13,569 nt of DNA from Desulfuromonadaceae bacterium (GTDB lineage: Bacteria; Desulfobacterota; Desulfuromonadia; Desulfuromonadales; Desulfuromonadaceae). Location: positions 1-13,569 of the forward strand of contig JAMOOS010000115.1 of NCBI GenBank assembly GCA_027065245.1. Reading direction: 5' to 3'. Below are positions 1 to 6,906 of this stretch, piece after piece (position 1 is the first letter of the stretch; the number at the start of each line of letters is the position of its first letter). The position numbers and the translations under genes were made by a program. The notes under the pieces are model-generated. The model did no database searches, had not been told where the DNA came from, and worked only from the letters and a program-made list of their open reading frames with translations.

Positions 1-1
1 C

Positions 2-619
2 CGTGCCGTGATAGACGCCTACTTTGCCGCGCACACTCAGGGCAGCCACGATAGTGCCGCCTTTATCCGGGTGCAGAACCTGTGGGACGATACCATGGCC
101 GGGCGCGCCGCCGCTTACCTGCGGGCACACGGCGACAAGTGCCACCTGCTCATCTTTGCCGGTGGCAACCATATCCGCTACGGTTTCGGCATTCCGCGGC
201 GGCTGTTTAAACAACTGCCCGTCAGCTATTGCCTCATCGGCAGCGAAGAGGTGGAAACTGCTCCCGGTGTCGAGCCGCGTACCATGGCTGTAACCCTGCC
301 GCGGTTACCGCTGCTGCCGTGGCATTACCTGTATTACTGTCGTTACGAAGCCGCTCCGCCTCATCCGCAGATGGGCGTAATGCTGCATCAGGAGAAAAAT
401 GGCGTAACGGTGAAAAAAGTGCTGCCCGCAACCGTTGCCGCCGCTGCCGGAATAGAGCCGGGTGACATTATCACCGCCATCGACGGTATCACCCCCGCCA
501 ACACCAGCGCTGCCATCTACCTGATTCGCCACCATCGTGATAACAGCGGTAACCTGCAGCTTGAACTGCAGCGGGGCGGACGTAGCGTTTACGCCACGGT
601 GGAATTACATGCACAGTGA
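2..619 (+). CDS. ChaN-family (Tiki/DUF399) protein with C-terminal PDZ domain, 5' partial
   Basis: The reading frame is open from the window edge; the GTG at position 8 reads as an internal valine, so the true start and any lipoprotein signal lie outside. Counting from that codon, the segment around residues 23-31 (QNLWDDTMA) and HIRYGFGIPRRL at about residues 55-66 are characteristic of the C-terminal half of ChaN/DUF399 proteins, members of the Tiki-like EreA/ChaN superfamily. Residues about 122-201 form a PDZ domain: a carboxylate-binding-type strand (MGVMLH), then GIEPGDIITAIDG and a closing beta strand. Campylobacter ChaN is an iron-regulated haem-binding lipoprotein, so a role in haem or iron handling in the envelope is possible; a peptidase-like role is also possible. 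The gene ends 6 bp from the end of the opposing TonB receptor gene and no terminator is visible between them. Confidence 0.8.
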   Translation, partial: RAVIDAYFAAHTQGSHDSAAFIRVQNLWDDTMAGRAAAYLRAHGDKCHLLIFAGGNHIRYGFGIPRRLFKQLPVSYCLIGSEEVETAPGVEPRTMAVTLPRLPLLPWHYLYYCRYEAAPPHPQMGVMLHQEKNGVTVKKVLPATVAAAAGIEPGDIITAIDGITPANTSAAIYLIRHHRDNSGNLQLELQRGGRSVYATVELHAQ

Positions 620-625
620 TTACAA

Positions 626-2473
626 CTACATAAAATCGTGCCGCATGGTTACCCCGGCCAGCAGCCAGCGACCGGGCATGGGAGCGTCGCCGGCTTCGAT
701 GTATTCTTCGTCCAGCAAGTTGTTGCCTTCCACGTATATCTCAACGGCGTCGCTGGCGGCAAAGCCGAGGCGGGTATCGACAATCACGCTTGAGTCGCCG
801 CACATCCGTTGTTCCACGCGTGCTTTTATCACGTGGGTAAGGCGCGGATGCCAGTCGCAGTAAAGGGTGGCGTGCAGTTGGTGGCGCAGGTTGTCGAGGG
901 TGTATTTGGACTGCAGACCGCGATAGTCGGCGTCGTGATCGAGGTAAGTGTAATCGAGACTTACCCGGCCAATCTGAGGCAGTGCCGCCAGCGGCTGGCG
1001 GATATCAACGCCGACTTCAAATCCGCTGGTAGTAGTGCTGGTCAGGTTGCTGACCCGCCACGGGCTGGCACTGTCGCGGCGCAGCCAGTCGATGATGTCG
1101 TCACTTTCACGCCGGAATACGCTGATGTTGGCGCTGAGCCGTTTCTGGCGCCAGCGCAGGCCGGTTTCGTAGCTCCACGCTTTTTCCGGATCGAGATCGG
1201 CATCGCCGATGTTGGCGGGGGAGTTGTAGTACATCTCCACATAGGTGGGGATACGGAACGAGCGTGCCACCGAGGCGAACCAGCGCAGATGCGTGCTGAT
1301 ACGGTAGTTCATCTCCACCCCCGGCCAGTATTTCCAGCCCCAGTCGGAATAGTATACCGCCGACAGGCCGCCGCCCAGGCGCAAGTCTGGCAGCAGTTCG
1401 GTCTGCTGGTTGAGGAACAGGCTGCAGCTGCTGCGCTGATGATCGCCGAGGTTGGAGCTGTTTATCTTTTCGCGTTCGCCGCTGAGGCCGAAACTGGTAT
1501 CGCCTAAGGCGGTGGTAATATCGGCGATAAAACCGCCGGAATATTTGTCGGTATCGGTATCATTGCTGTACCAGCGGCCGCCATAGCCGAATTTGTAGAT
1601 ATCGTTGTGGTGCTGGTAGACCAGTTGCGGTTTGATGGTGAGCTTGCCGGCGGTGAATTCGCTGCGGATGTAACTGAGCAGACTTTCGGTCTCCTCCTTC
1701 TGATGCGGTGAGTTGAAATAGAAGCGGCTGGCGCCGAATTTTTTGTCGCCAAAGCTTATCCCCACCTCGCTGGCGTGGCCGAATAGATCGCCGTGGCCGC
1801 TGTAGCTGATGTTTCTGTTGTTGAATCCGGTGGGTTCGTGTTGCTCAAAGCCGGAGGAATAACTCTGGGCGGCGCTGATGTTGTTGTGCCAGGAGGCGGT
1901 GGTGAAGGTGCCGCGCAGCGCACTGGCCTGATAGTTGAAATCGCCGCCTTCCAGCCGGGCGGAGACGGTGGGCGCACTGTCGCGGCGGGTGATGATGTTG
2001 ATCACCCCGGCCATGGCGTTGGCACCATAGATACGCGCTCCCGGCCCCTTGATGATTTCGATCCGCTCTATGTCGGCGATTGCTACCGGAATATCCATGT
2101 TGTGATGGCCGGTCTGCGGATTGGCGCTGCTGATGCCGTTGACGAGGATCAGGGTCTGCTCGGTGCCGCCGCCGCGAATGCTTACATCGGCCTGGGAACC
2201 GCCAGCGCCGCGCTGGCGGACATCCACCCCGGCGGCGTATTCGAGCAGGTCGGCAACGCTGGCGGCCGGTGCGGCGGCGATATCGGCGCGGTCGATAACC
2301 GTTATCGACTGAGCGACATTATCGAGATGTTGTTCGCTGCGGTTGGCGGTAACCACCACCGGTCCAAGTTCAATATCATCTGTGGCCGGCTTGGCAGTGG
2401 CGGCGCTGGCAGTGTTTAACAGTGGTATCAGAAACAGTAAGGTGATAACAAACAATTTTTGATAGCGGTTCAT
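626..2473 (-). CDS. TonB-dependent outer-membrane receptor (BtuB/siderophore-receptor-like)
   Basis: A 615-residue outer-membrane active transporter that would take up a scarce ligand (cobalamin, haem or siderophore) using TonB-ExbBD energy. The start was set at the ATG of MNRYQK because it is preceded by AGGA at 8 nt and opens a typical signal peptide (hydrophobic core residues 7-19, likely cleavage after ASA at residue 24); a longer frame reaches 2590 but would run through the promoter. Residues about 35-42 (ELGPVVVT) look like a TonB box. The plug domain follows (about 49-165), with IERIEIIKGPGARIYGANAM and GVINIITR, both classic plug motifs. The remainder is a beta barrel rich in alternating aromatic strands, with an NNLLDEEY motif near the end. 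The last residues are RHDFM, so the usual terminal phenylalanine is followed by one extra methionine. The ligand cannot be read from sequence. It appears monocistronic. Confidence 0.93.
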   Translation of the reverse strand: MNRYQKLFVITLLFLIPLLNTASAATAKPATDDIELGPVVVTANRSEQHLDNVAQSITVIDRADIAAAPAASVADLLEYAAGVDVRQRGAGGSQADVSIRGGGTEQTLILVNGISSANPQTGHHNMDIPVAIADIERIEIIKGPGARIYGANAMAGVINIITRRDSAPTVSARLEGGDFNYQASALRGTFTTASWHNNISAAQSYSSGFEQHEPTGFNNRNISYSGHGDLFGHASEVGISFGDKKFGASRFYFNSPHQKEETESLLSYIRSEFTAGKLTIKPQLVYQHHNDIYKFGYGGRWYSNDTDTDKYSGGFIADITTALGDTSFGLSGEREKINSSNLGDHQRSSCSLFLNQQTELLPDLRLGGGLSAVYYSDWGWKYWPGVEMNYRISTHLRWFASVARSFRIPTYVEMYYNSPANIGDADLDPEKAWSYETGLRWRQKRLSANISVFRRESDDIIDWLRRDSASPWRVSNLTSTTTSGFEVGVDIRQPLAALPQIGRVSLDYTYLDHDADYRGLQSKYTLDNLRHQLHATLYCDWHPRLTHVIKARVEQRMCGDSSVIVDTRLGFAASDAVEIYVEGNNLLDEEYIEAGDAPMPGRWLLAGVTMRHDFM

Positions 2474-2481
2474 GGGTAACA

Positions 2482-2485
2482 TCCT
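2482..2485 (-). promoter_or_regulatory. Ribosome binding site of the TonB receptor
   Basis: AGGA on the minus strand, 8 nt before the ATG at 2473. It supports this start over the upstream in-frame codons, which would lie within or ahead of the promoter. Confidence 0.6.
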
Positions 2486-2546
2486 GTGGCAGAATTTGGG
2501 CGGCAGATCACATGGTAAACCGCCGCTGTGTTTTTGGTTGACGCGC

Positions 2547-2575
2547 ATAATAATTGGCGCCGGAAGGCTTGTCAA
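2547..2575 (-). promoter_or_regulatory. Sigma70-type promoter of the TonB receptor
   Basis: On the minus strand TTGACA (2570-2575) is separated by exactly 17 bp from TATTAT (2547-2552), a near-consensus pair. Transcription would begin near 2540, giving a leader of about 67 nt. That leader can form a 5-bp GGCGG/CCGCC stem but shows no B12-box, so a cobalamin riboswitch is not supported. Confidence 0.75.
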
Positions 2576-2586
2576 CCGGCAGCTTT

Positions 2587-2609
2587 GCAAAAGTTTACTA
2601 AACTATTGC
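2587..2609. promoter_or_regulatory. 23-bp palindromic site, probable transcription-factor operator
   Basis: Perfectly paired arms GCAA-n-AGTTTA and TAAACT-n-TTGC flank a central C; only the A2591/A2605 pair breaks the symmetry (10 of 11 pairs match). It ends 11 bp upstream of the receptor -35 and its centre is about 58 bp from the predicted start, where an activator could sit. It also lies upstream of the divergent cyclase gene, so either or both genes could be targets. I do not recognise the motif as CRP, Fur, NikR, Zur or PerR; the regulator is unknown. Confidence 0.55.
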
Positions 2610-2643
2610 GGTGTATTGAATGGGCGGCGACGGATGATTGGGC

Positions 2644-2672
2644 TGTAAATATCTGATTTTTCGTGTTAGAAT
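2644..2672 (+). promoter_or_regulatory. Possible extended -10 promoter of the diguanylate cyclase
   Basis: A weak -35 (TGTAAA, 2644-2649) is followed after 17 bp by TAGAAT (2667-2672), five of six bases matching consensus and preceded by a TGn extension. Transcription would start near 2679, leaving a leader of about 130 nt before the coding region. Confidence 0.4.
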
Positions 2673-2714
2673 TTTTCGCTAATGGTGTATTTCGGTAGCT
2701 GGTGCAGCGCGATG

Positions 2715-2781
2715 AATCTGTGTAACCGCTTGTTTATTCAAGTGCTTTACCGGGATCGCCGCTGTTGGTTCTCGACAGATT
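2715..2781 (+). other. Possible structured leader of the diguanylate cyclase mRNA
   Basis: This covers the rest of the 335-bp gap between the receptor and the cyclase. AATCTGT (2715-2721) and ACAGATT (2775-2781) are a perfect 7-bp inverted repeat enclosing 53 nt, inside which CTTG/CAAG around 2730-2742 can form a small hairpin. The arrangement resembles a closing stem with an inner element, but the c-di-GMP (GEMM) riboswitch consensus is not visible. It could be chance. Confidence 0.2.
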
Positions 2782-2808
2782 ACAGATCGGTCCAGGTGGA
2801 GGGCGTGG

Positions 2809-3894
2809 ATGACACAGTTACACGACGACAATGAGTTGCTGGAAATGCTGCACCGGCGCAACAAGGAACTTGAAACGCTGGTGCAGATCGGCAAGACGCT
2901 GACCTCCACACTGGATATTGACGAACTGTCCAACCTGATCATTGAAAAAGGCAATCTGTTGCTCAATTCCAGTTCGTGGTCGTTGCTGCTGCTTGATGAG
3001 GAGAGTGGTGACCTGGTATTTGATGTGGTGGTATCCGAGGTGGCCGATGATATTCGCGGAATGCATCTGCCGGTGGGTAAGGGGATCGCTGGCTGGGTGG
3101 CGCAGAACCGTCAGGCGGTGTTGTGCCCCGATGTCACTCGCGACGAGCGTTTTTGTTCTGAGATAGATAACAGGGTTGGCTTCAATACCCACTCGGTGGT
3201 ATGTGTGCCGGTGCAGTTTCAGGATGAGTTGCTCGGTGTGATGCAGCTTATTAACGGCCTAGACGACGAGCCGTTTGACGCCAATGATCTTACCCTGCTG
3301 TCGGCCATTGCCGACTATATCGCCATCGGTATCTCCAACGCGCGCAACTTCAGCCGCGTCAAGGAACTGGTGATTACTGATGATCTTACCGGCCTGTATA
3401 ACGCCCGCCATTTCAACGATCTTATCGAGATCGAGATCCGCCGTGCCCAGCGTTTTGACGATAAGCTGTCGCTGGTGTTTGTCGATCTGGACTATTTCAA
3501 GCATGTCAACGATCAGCATGGTCACCTGGTGGGTAGTCGTATGCTGGCGGAGATCGGCAAGCTGTTCAAGAATCGTATCCGTTCGGTGGATTACGGTGCC
3601 CGTTACGGTGGCGACGAGTTTGTTTTTATTCTGCCGCAGACCGACAAGCAGGGTGCCTATGATCTGGTCAGCAACCTGCGCGATCTGGTGCGTTCCTATG
3701 TGCTTACCACCGAGGACGGCAAGCGGGTTAATGTTACCGCCAGTTTTGGTATCGCCTGTTATCCCGATGATGCCGATGACAAGCTGAGCCTGATCAGGGT
3801 GGCCGATAACATGATGTACAAGGTAAAAGAAACATCACGCGATGGTATCAAGGTGGCCGGGGTAGAAGATAATTCGGTGTTTGAATGCAAATAG
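2809..3894 (+). CDS. GAF-GGDEF sensor diguanylate cyclase
   Basis: A 361-residue soluble signalling enzyme that would condense two GTP into cyclic di-GMP under control of an N-terminal sensor. Residues 1-30 are a short helical, charged segment suited to dimerisation; a GAF domain follows (about 33-175, with LPVGKGIAGWVAQ and SVVCVPVQ...LLGVMQLIN, family hallmarks). The GGDEF domain starts at DDLTGLYNARHF (191-202), carries the metal-binding FVDLDYFKHVND segment (about 224-235) and an intact GGDEF at 267-271. The inhibitory I-site RSVD (258-261) lies exactly five residues before GGDEF, so product feedback is expected. There are no membrane segments, so the signal is cytoplasmic and the GAF ligand unknown. 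The ATG is preceded by GGAGGG at 5 nt. The gene is followed by a hairpin terminator and stands alone. Confidence 0.95.
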   Translation: MTQLHDDNELLEMLHRRNKELETLVQIGKTLTSTLDIDELSNLIIEKGNLLLNSSSWSLLLLDEESGDLVFDVVVSEVADDIRGMHLPVGKGIAGWVAQNRQAVLCPDVTRDERFCSEIDNRVGFNTHSVVCVPVQFQDELLGVMQLINGLDDEPFDANDLTLLSAIADYIAIGISNARNFSRVKELVITDDLTGLYNARHFNDLIEIEIRRAQRFDDKLSLVFVDLDYFKHVNDQHGHLVGSRMLAEIGKLFKNRIRSVDYGARYGGDEFVFILPQTDKQGAYDLVSNLRDLVRSYVLTTEDGKRVNVTASFGIACYPDDADDKLSLIRVADNMMYKVKETSRDGIKVAGVEDNSVFECK

Positions 3895-3926
3895 CAGTTG
3901 TGGTAGCAAAATCTGGATAGATACAC

Positions 3927-3956
3927 AAAAGCCCCTGAATTTACTCAAGGGCTTTT
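3927..3956. terminator. Bidirectional intrinsic terminator between the cyclase and tRNA-Thr
   Basis: AAAAGCCC (3927-3934) pairs with GGGCTTTT (3949-3956) around a 14-nt loop. Both orientations end in a T-rich run, so the hairpin can stop the cyclase transcript on the plus strand and the tRNA transcript on the minus strand. Confidence 0.8.
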
Positions 3957-3966
3957 GGCTTTTATA

Positions 3967-4042
3967 TGGAGCCGCTAACTGGAGTCGAACCAGCGACCTA
4001 CGCATTACGAGTGCGTTGCTCTACCATCTGAGCTATAGCGGC
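3967..4042 (-). tRNA. tRNA-Thr (anticodon CGT)
   Basis: The minus strand folds as a complete cloverleaf. The acceptor stem is GCCGCTA/TAGCGGC. The D arm has stems GCTC/GAGC and the T arm GCTGG/CCAGT with a TTCGACT loop. The anticodon stem ACGCA/TGCGT carries loop CTCGTAA, so the anticodon is CGT and the codon read is ACG (Thr). The body is 72 nt, followed by discriminator T and an encoded CCA (3967-3970 on the complement), giving 76 nt in all. Confidence 0.96.
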
Positions 4043-4056
4043 GTAAAGGTGGAACG

Positions 4057-4085
4057 TATTTACCGCAAATGACTGGTGCTGTCAA
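4057..4085 (-). promoter_or_regulatory. Promoter of tRNA-Thr
   Basis: On the minus strand a perfect TTGACA (4080-4085) is separated by 17 bp from TAAATA (4057-4062), a weaker -10. Initiation would fall about 8 nt before the mature tRNA end, as is usual for tRNA genes. Confidence 0.6.
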
Positions 4086-4119
4086 TTTTTTTGTCGGTGG
4101 TTAAGGTTGGGGTTTTTGT

Positions 4120-4401
4120 ATGGAGATGGAACAGCTTTATCAGCGCACGTTGCAGGTGTGGGGCGAGCAGGCTCAGTATGATCAGGCGGCAGAAGAGTGT
4201 GCCGAATTAATTGCCGCCCTGCTGCATTACCGGCGTGCCAAGGTTAAAGAAGAGCAGGTTATCGACGAGTTGGCCGACGTGACACTGATGCTGGGGCAAC
4301 TTAGCTGGATGTTTGGTGAGCACAAGGTTGCCGCGGCGGTAGCACGCAAGCGTAAAAAGCTTGACGCTTTGCTGACCGCCGCGGGTACTGCCGATGCCTG
4401 A
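4120..4401 (+). CDS. MazG-like nucleotide pyrophosphohydrolase (all-alpha NTP-PPase)
   Basis: A 93-residue, all-helical protein with the two metal-binding motifs of the MazG/all-alpha NTP pyrophosphohydrolase superfamily: EECAE (residues 25-29) and VIDELADV (48-55), i.e. ExxE followed about 20 residues later by ExxD. Such enzymes hydrolyse (d)NTPs to NMP and pyrophosphate with Mg or Mn. The size fits a single-domain MazG-like protein rather than full MazG (two domains). The substrate cannot be deduced. The ATG at 4120 has a weak GGGG 7 nt upstream; a second in-frame ATG two codons later is an alternative. Its 3' end overlaps the mntP start by 8 bp, implying translational coupling, and it leads the four-gene run ending with tmcAL. 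Confidence 0.85.
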   Translation: MEMEQLYQRTLQVWGEQAQYDQAAEECAELIAALLHYRRAKVKEEQVIDELADVTLMLGQLSWMFGEHKVAAAVARKRKKLDALLTAAGTADA

Positions 4402-4951
4402 TTTTACCGTCCTGGCCATTGCCGTGGCCCTGGCTATGGACGCCTTTGCCGTCTCCATTGCTTCCGCTGCCGCCCTGCCTGAGCTTACCGGCGCGCGCCT
4501 GCTGCGGATGAGTGTCTGCTTTGGCGTGTTTCAGGGTGGTATGCCGCTGCTGGGTTACTTGCTGGGTGTGCGGGTGCAGGCGCTGGTATCCGCCTATGCC
4601 CACTGGCTGGCATTGCTGCTGCTGTGCGCCATCGGCGGTAAAATGATTTACGACAGTATGCAGGATGACGAACAGCGCCAGTTCCGCCGTGATCCCACCC
4701 GTGGCTGGCTGCTCATCTCCCTGGCGGTGGCCACCAGTATTGATGCCCTGGTCGTCGGCATTACCTTTGGCGTGTTAGCTCGTCCCATCGGTTACCCGGC
4801 GCTGGTGATTGGCGTGGTAACGCTGCTGTTCAGCGCCGCTGGCATGGTGCTCGGTCATCGCGCCGTAGCGCTGTGGGGACGGCGCGCCGAGGTGGCGGCA
4901 GGGTTGTTGCTGTGTCTTTTAGGGATTAAAATCGTGCTGGAACATGTTTGA
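4394..4951 (+). CDS. mntP: Manganese efflux pump MntP
   Basis: A 185-residue inner-membrane protein (E. coli MntP has 188) that exports Mn(II) to prevent toxicity. About six hydrophobic segments are arranged as two related halves. Each half carries a family signature with a membrane-embedded acidic residue: AMDAFAVS (14-21) and SIDALVVG (115-122). FGVFQGGMPLLG (43-54) and GGKMIYD (81-87) also match the family. The start overlaps the preceding MazG-like gene by 8 bp. E. coli mntP is controlled by a manganese riboswitch and MntR; I see neither in front of this gene, where any control would have to act on the operon promoter upstream of 4120. The stop codon lies in the left arm of an intercistronic hairpin. 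Confidence 0.95.
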   Translation: MPDFTVLAIAVALAMDAFAVSIASAAALPELTGARLLRMSVCFGVFQGGMPLLGYLLGVRVQALVSAYAHWLALLLLCAIGGKMIYDSMQDDEQRQFRRDPTRGWLLISLAVATSIDALVVGITFGVLARPIGYPALVIGVVTLLFSAAGMVLGHRAVALWGRRAEVAAGLLLCLLGIKIVLEHV

Positions 4952-4976
4952 TGGCGGCGCAAAAAGTGCGCCCATC
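4950..4976 (+). other. Intercistronic hairpin between mntP and sfsA
   Basis: GATGG-CG-GCGCA (4950-4961) pairs with TGCGCCCATC (4967-4976) around an AAAAG loop: ten base pairs with a two-base CG bulge. The left arm starts within the mntP stop codon and the right arm ends 6 nt before the sfsA Shine-Dalgarno. There is no trailing T-run, so it is not an intrinsic terminator; mRNA processing, stabilisation or partial translational insulation are possible. Confidence 0.5.
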
Positions 4977-4982
4977 ATACGT

Positions 4983-4987
4983 AGGAG
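4983..4987 (+). promoter_or_regulatory. Ribosome binding site that sets the sfsA start
   Basis: AGGAG lies 5 nt before the ATG at 4993. It selects this codon over the in-frame candidates at 4948-4951, which would add 15 residues not expected in SfsA and overlap mntP. Confidence 0.8.
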
Positions 4988-4992
4988 AACCC

Positions 4993-5682
4993 ATGCGTCT
5001 GCCACCACTGCAGGCGGGAATTTTGCTGCGCCGTTATCAGCGCTTTCTCGCCGATATTCAACTGCCGGACGGCAGCATCATCACCGCACATACGCCTAAC
5101 ACCGGCAGCATGAAACAGTGTGCCGTGGCCGGTTACCGGGTGATGCTGTCGCATAGCGATAATCCCAAACGCAAATATCCTCACACCCTGGAATTGATCG
5201 AAGTTAACGGTGCCTGGGTGGATATTAATACTCAGCGCAGTAACCGGGTGGTGGCGGAGGCGCTGGCTGGCGGAGTAGTGGACGATCTGGCCGGATACAC
5301 TATCCATCCGGAGCGGAAGCTGGGCGAAAGCCGGATGGATTTTATGTTGCAGCGCGGTGAAAAACGCCTGTGGCTGGAGGTGAAGAACGTTACCCTCATG
5401 GGCAGCAGTGTGTGTGCCTGTTTTCCCGACGCGCCCACCGCGCGCGGGCGGCGCCATCTGCAGGAACTGCTGGCGGCGCAGCGGCGCGGCGATGGCGCTG
5501 CCATGGTATTTCTGGTGCAACGCGCCGAGGCACAGCTGTTTTCCCCCGCCGGTGATATCGATAGCGCCTACGCCGAACTGCTGCGCCAGGTATTGAGCGC
5601 CGGTGTGCAGGCCTATGCTCTGCGTACCGTTACCGACAGCTCTTTTACGCGGGTCGACCGGCGGATTCCGGTGGTGGTGTAA
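4993..5682 (+). CDS. sfsA: SfsA (sugar fermentation stimulation protein A)
   Basis: A 229-residue protein matching SfsA over its whole length (E. coli 234). The N-terminus MRLPPLQAGILLRRYQRFLAD and the HTPNTGSM block (33-40) are family signatures, the former part of the OB-like N-terminal domain. The C-terminal part holds a PD-(D/E)XK nuclease-like core visible as SRMDF (D116) and LEVKNVTL (E129, K131). SfsA was described in E. coli as a DNA-binding regulator of maltose genes; the nuclease-fold core has been noted for the family but a biochemical role is not settled. Here it lies 41 bp after mntP, with the stop 3 bp before tmcAL, so co-transcription is likely. The presence of glucan genes further along is suggestive at best. 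Confidence 0.95.
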   Translation: MRLPPLQAGILLRRYQRFLADIQLPDGSIITAHTPNTGSMKQCAVAGYRVMLSHSDNPKRKYPHTLELIEVNGAWVDINTQRSNRVVAEALAGGVVDDLAGYTIHPERKLGESRMDFMLQRGEKRLWLEVKNVTLMGSSVCACFPDAPTARGRRHLQELLAAQRRGDGAAMVFLVQRAEAQLFSPAGDIDSAYAELLRQVLSAGVQAYALRTVTDSSFTRVDRRIPVVV

Positions 5683-5685
5683 CCT

Positions 5686-6906
5686 GTGCGCGCCGTCGGT
5701 CTGATAACCGAATATAATCCGTTTCACAATGGCCACCGTTACCACGTGGAGCAGGCGCGCCGGTGCAGCGGCGCCGAGGTGGTGGTGGCGGTGATGAGCG
5801 GCCATTTTGTTCAGCGCGGCGAGCCGGCATTGCTGGATAAATGGACGCGGGCGCAGATGGCGTTGCGCTGCGGCGTAGACGTGGTGGTGGAACTGCCCTT
5901 TGCCTGGGCATGTAACAGCGCGCCCCATTTTGCCCGCGGCGCAGTGACGGCGCTGGCGGCGTTTGCCCCCCATCTCGACTGCCTGTGTTTCGGCAGCGAA
6001 AGCGGTGATTTGGAACAGTTGCGCGCAGTGGCGCAGGCAGTTGACCGCCTGCCTGCAGCAAGCGGGCATTTGCGCTGCGGCTGTACCTTTCCCCGGCACC
6101 GCGCTACCGCCCTGGCGTTAACCGGTGCAGATGAACTGCTGCGCCAGCCCAACAATATTCTTGCCCTGGCCTATCTGCGCGCCATTGCCGAGTTGGCCGT
6201 GCCGCTGCGACCGCTTACCATTGCCCGCCGTGGCAGCGCCTACCATGATACCGCGCCCGGCGATACTGCCATCGCCAGTGCCACCGCCGTGCGCCGCCTG
6301 CTGGCCGACGCTGCCTCTGTTGCCGCTTATGTGCCGCCTGTTGTTTGTGACCTGCTGCATAACGCTGTCGCCGCCGGGTTGCTGTACGATGAGACGCGCT
6401 GGCTGCGCATGATCCAGCAGGCCTGTTTTACCCTGGCGCCGGGCGAGTTGTATCAGATAGATCGCGGCATGGCGCAGCGGATGCAGCGAGCGGCCTTTAC
6501 TGCCGCCAGTCTGGAAGAGTTGACGGTGGCTGTGAAGGCGCGCCAGTTTACCCGCACCCGTATTCAACGCATGTTGTGTTACACCGTTGCCGCCCTGGAT
6601 GCGCGGCAGACGGCGGCGCAGGTGCGGCAATTGCCCGCTTATCTGCATCTGCTTGGCACCACGGCGCGAGGCGAGGCGTTTTTGCGTTGTTGCCGCGATG
6701 ACATGGCGCTGCCGCTGGTGGGTAACTATTCACGCGTCAACGCCATTCTCAATCGCCGTTACGGCAAAAGCGGCGCGGCGCGCCACCACGCCGACTGGCA
6801 GTTGCGTCTCGACGACCGCATGACCCGTCTCTACACCCTGCTGCTGCCCGGCTGGCAGGGTAAATCGCGGCAGTGGAATTACTACCGCCAGCCGTATCGC
6901 TGCTGA
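5686..6906 (+). CDS. tmcAL: tRNA(Met) cytidine acetate ligase TmcAL
   Basis: A 406-residue enzyme (family about 400) that uses acetate and ATP to make N4-acetylcytidine at the wobble position of elongator tRNA-Met, via an acetyl-adenylate. The nucleotidyltransferase-type ATP site is clear: TEYNPFHNGH (8-17), followed by VMSGHFVQRGEPALLDKW (37-54). QPNNILALAYL (about 154-164) and SATAVRR (about 201-207) are further family blocks. The start is GTG, 3 bp after the sfsA stop and with no strong Shine-Dalgarno, so translation probably relies on coupling to sfsA. The gene ends the run that began with the MazG-like gene. The C-terminal half is markedly GC-rich, in contrast with the cassette that follows. 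Old annotations call this family YlbM or nucleotidyltransferase. Confidence 0.93.
   Translation: MRAVGLITEYNPFHNGHRYHVEQARRCSGAEVVVAVMSGHFVQRGEPALLDKWTRAQMALRCGVDVVVELPFAWACNSAPHFARGAVTALAAFAPHLDCLCFGSESGDLEQLRAVAQAVDRLPAASGHLRCGCTFPRHRATALALTGADELLRQPNNILALAYLRAIAELAVPLRPLTIARRGSAYHDTAPGDTAIASATAVRRLLADAASVAAYVPPVVCDLLHNAVAAGLLYDETRWLRMIQQACFTLAPGELYQIDRGMAQRMQRAAFTAASLEELTVAVKARQFTRTRIQRMLCYTVAALDARQTAAQVRQLPAYLHLLGTTARGEAFLRCCRDDMALPLVGNYSRVNAILNRRYGKSGAARHHADWQLRLDDRMTRLYTLLLPGWQGKSRQWNYYRQPYRC

Noticed and set aside
809..1507. A 232-codon plus-strand frame inside the TonB receptor gene, and a similar one at 1793-2419
   Set aside because: Both are complementary to a strongly supported receptor with plug and barrel motifs; they carry no motif or start signal of their own.
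2474..2546. Cobalamin riboswitch in the TonB receptor leader
   Set aside because: The leader is only about 67 nt and has no B12-box sequence; a riboswitch of that class needs about 200 nt.
4043..4119. Manganese (yybP-ykoY) riboswitch ahead of the mazG-mntP operon
   Set aside because: The gap is only 77 bp, is partly occupied by the tRNA promoter, and shows no such conserved loops.
4975..6099. A 374-codon open frame on the minus strand opposite sfsA and tmcAL
   Set aside because: It is antisense to two well-recognised genes, its composition is the rich His/Gln/Arg mix of a GC-rich shadow frame, and no family motif or ribosome site is visible.
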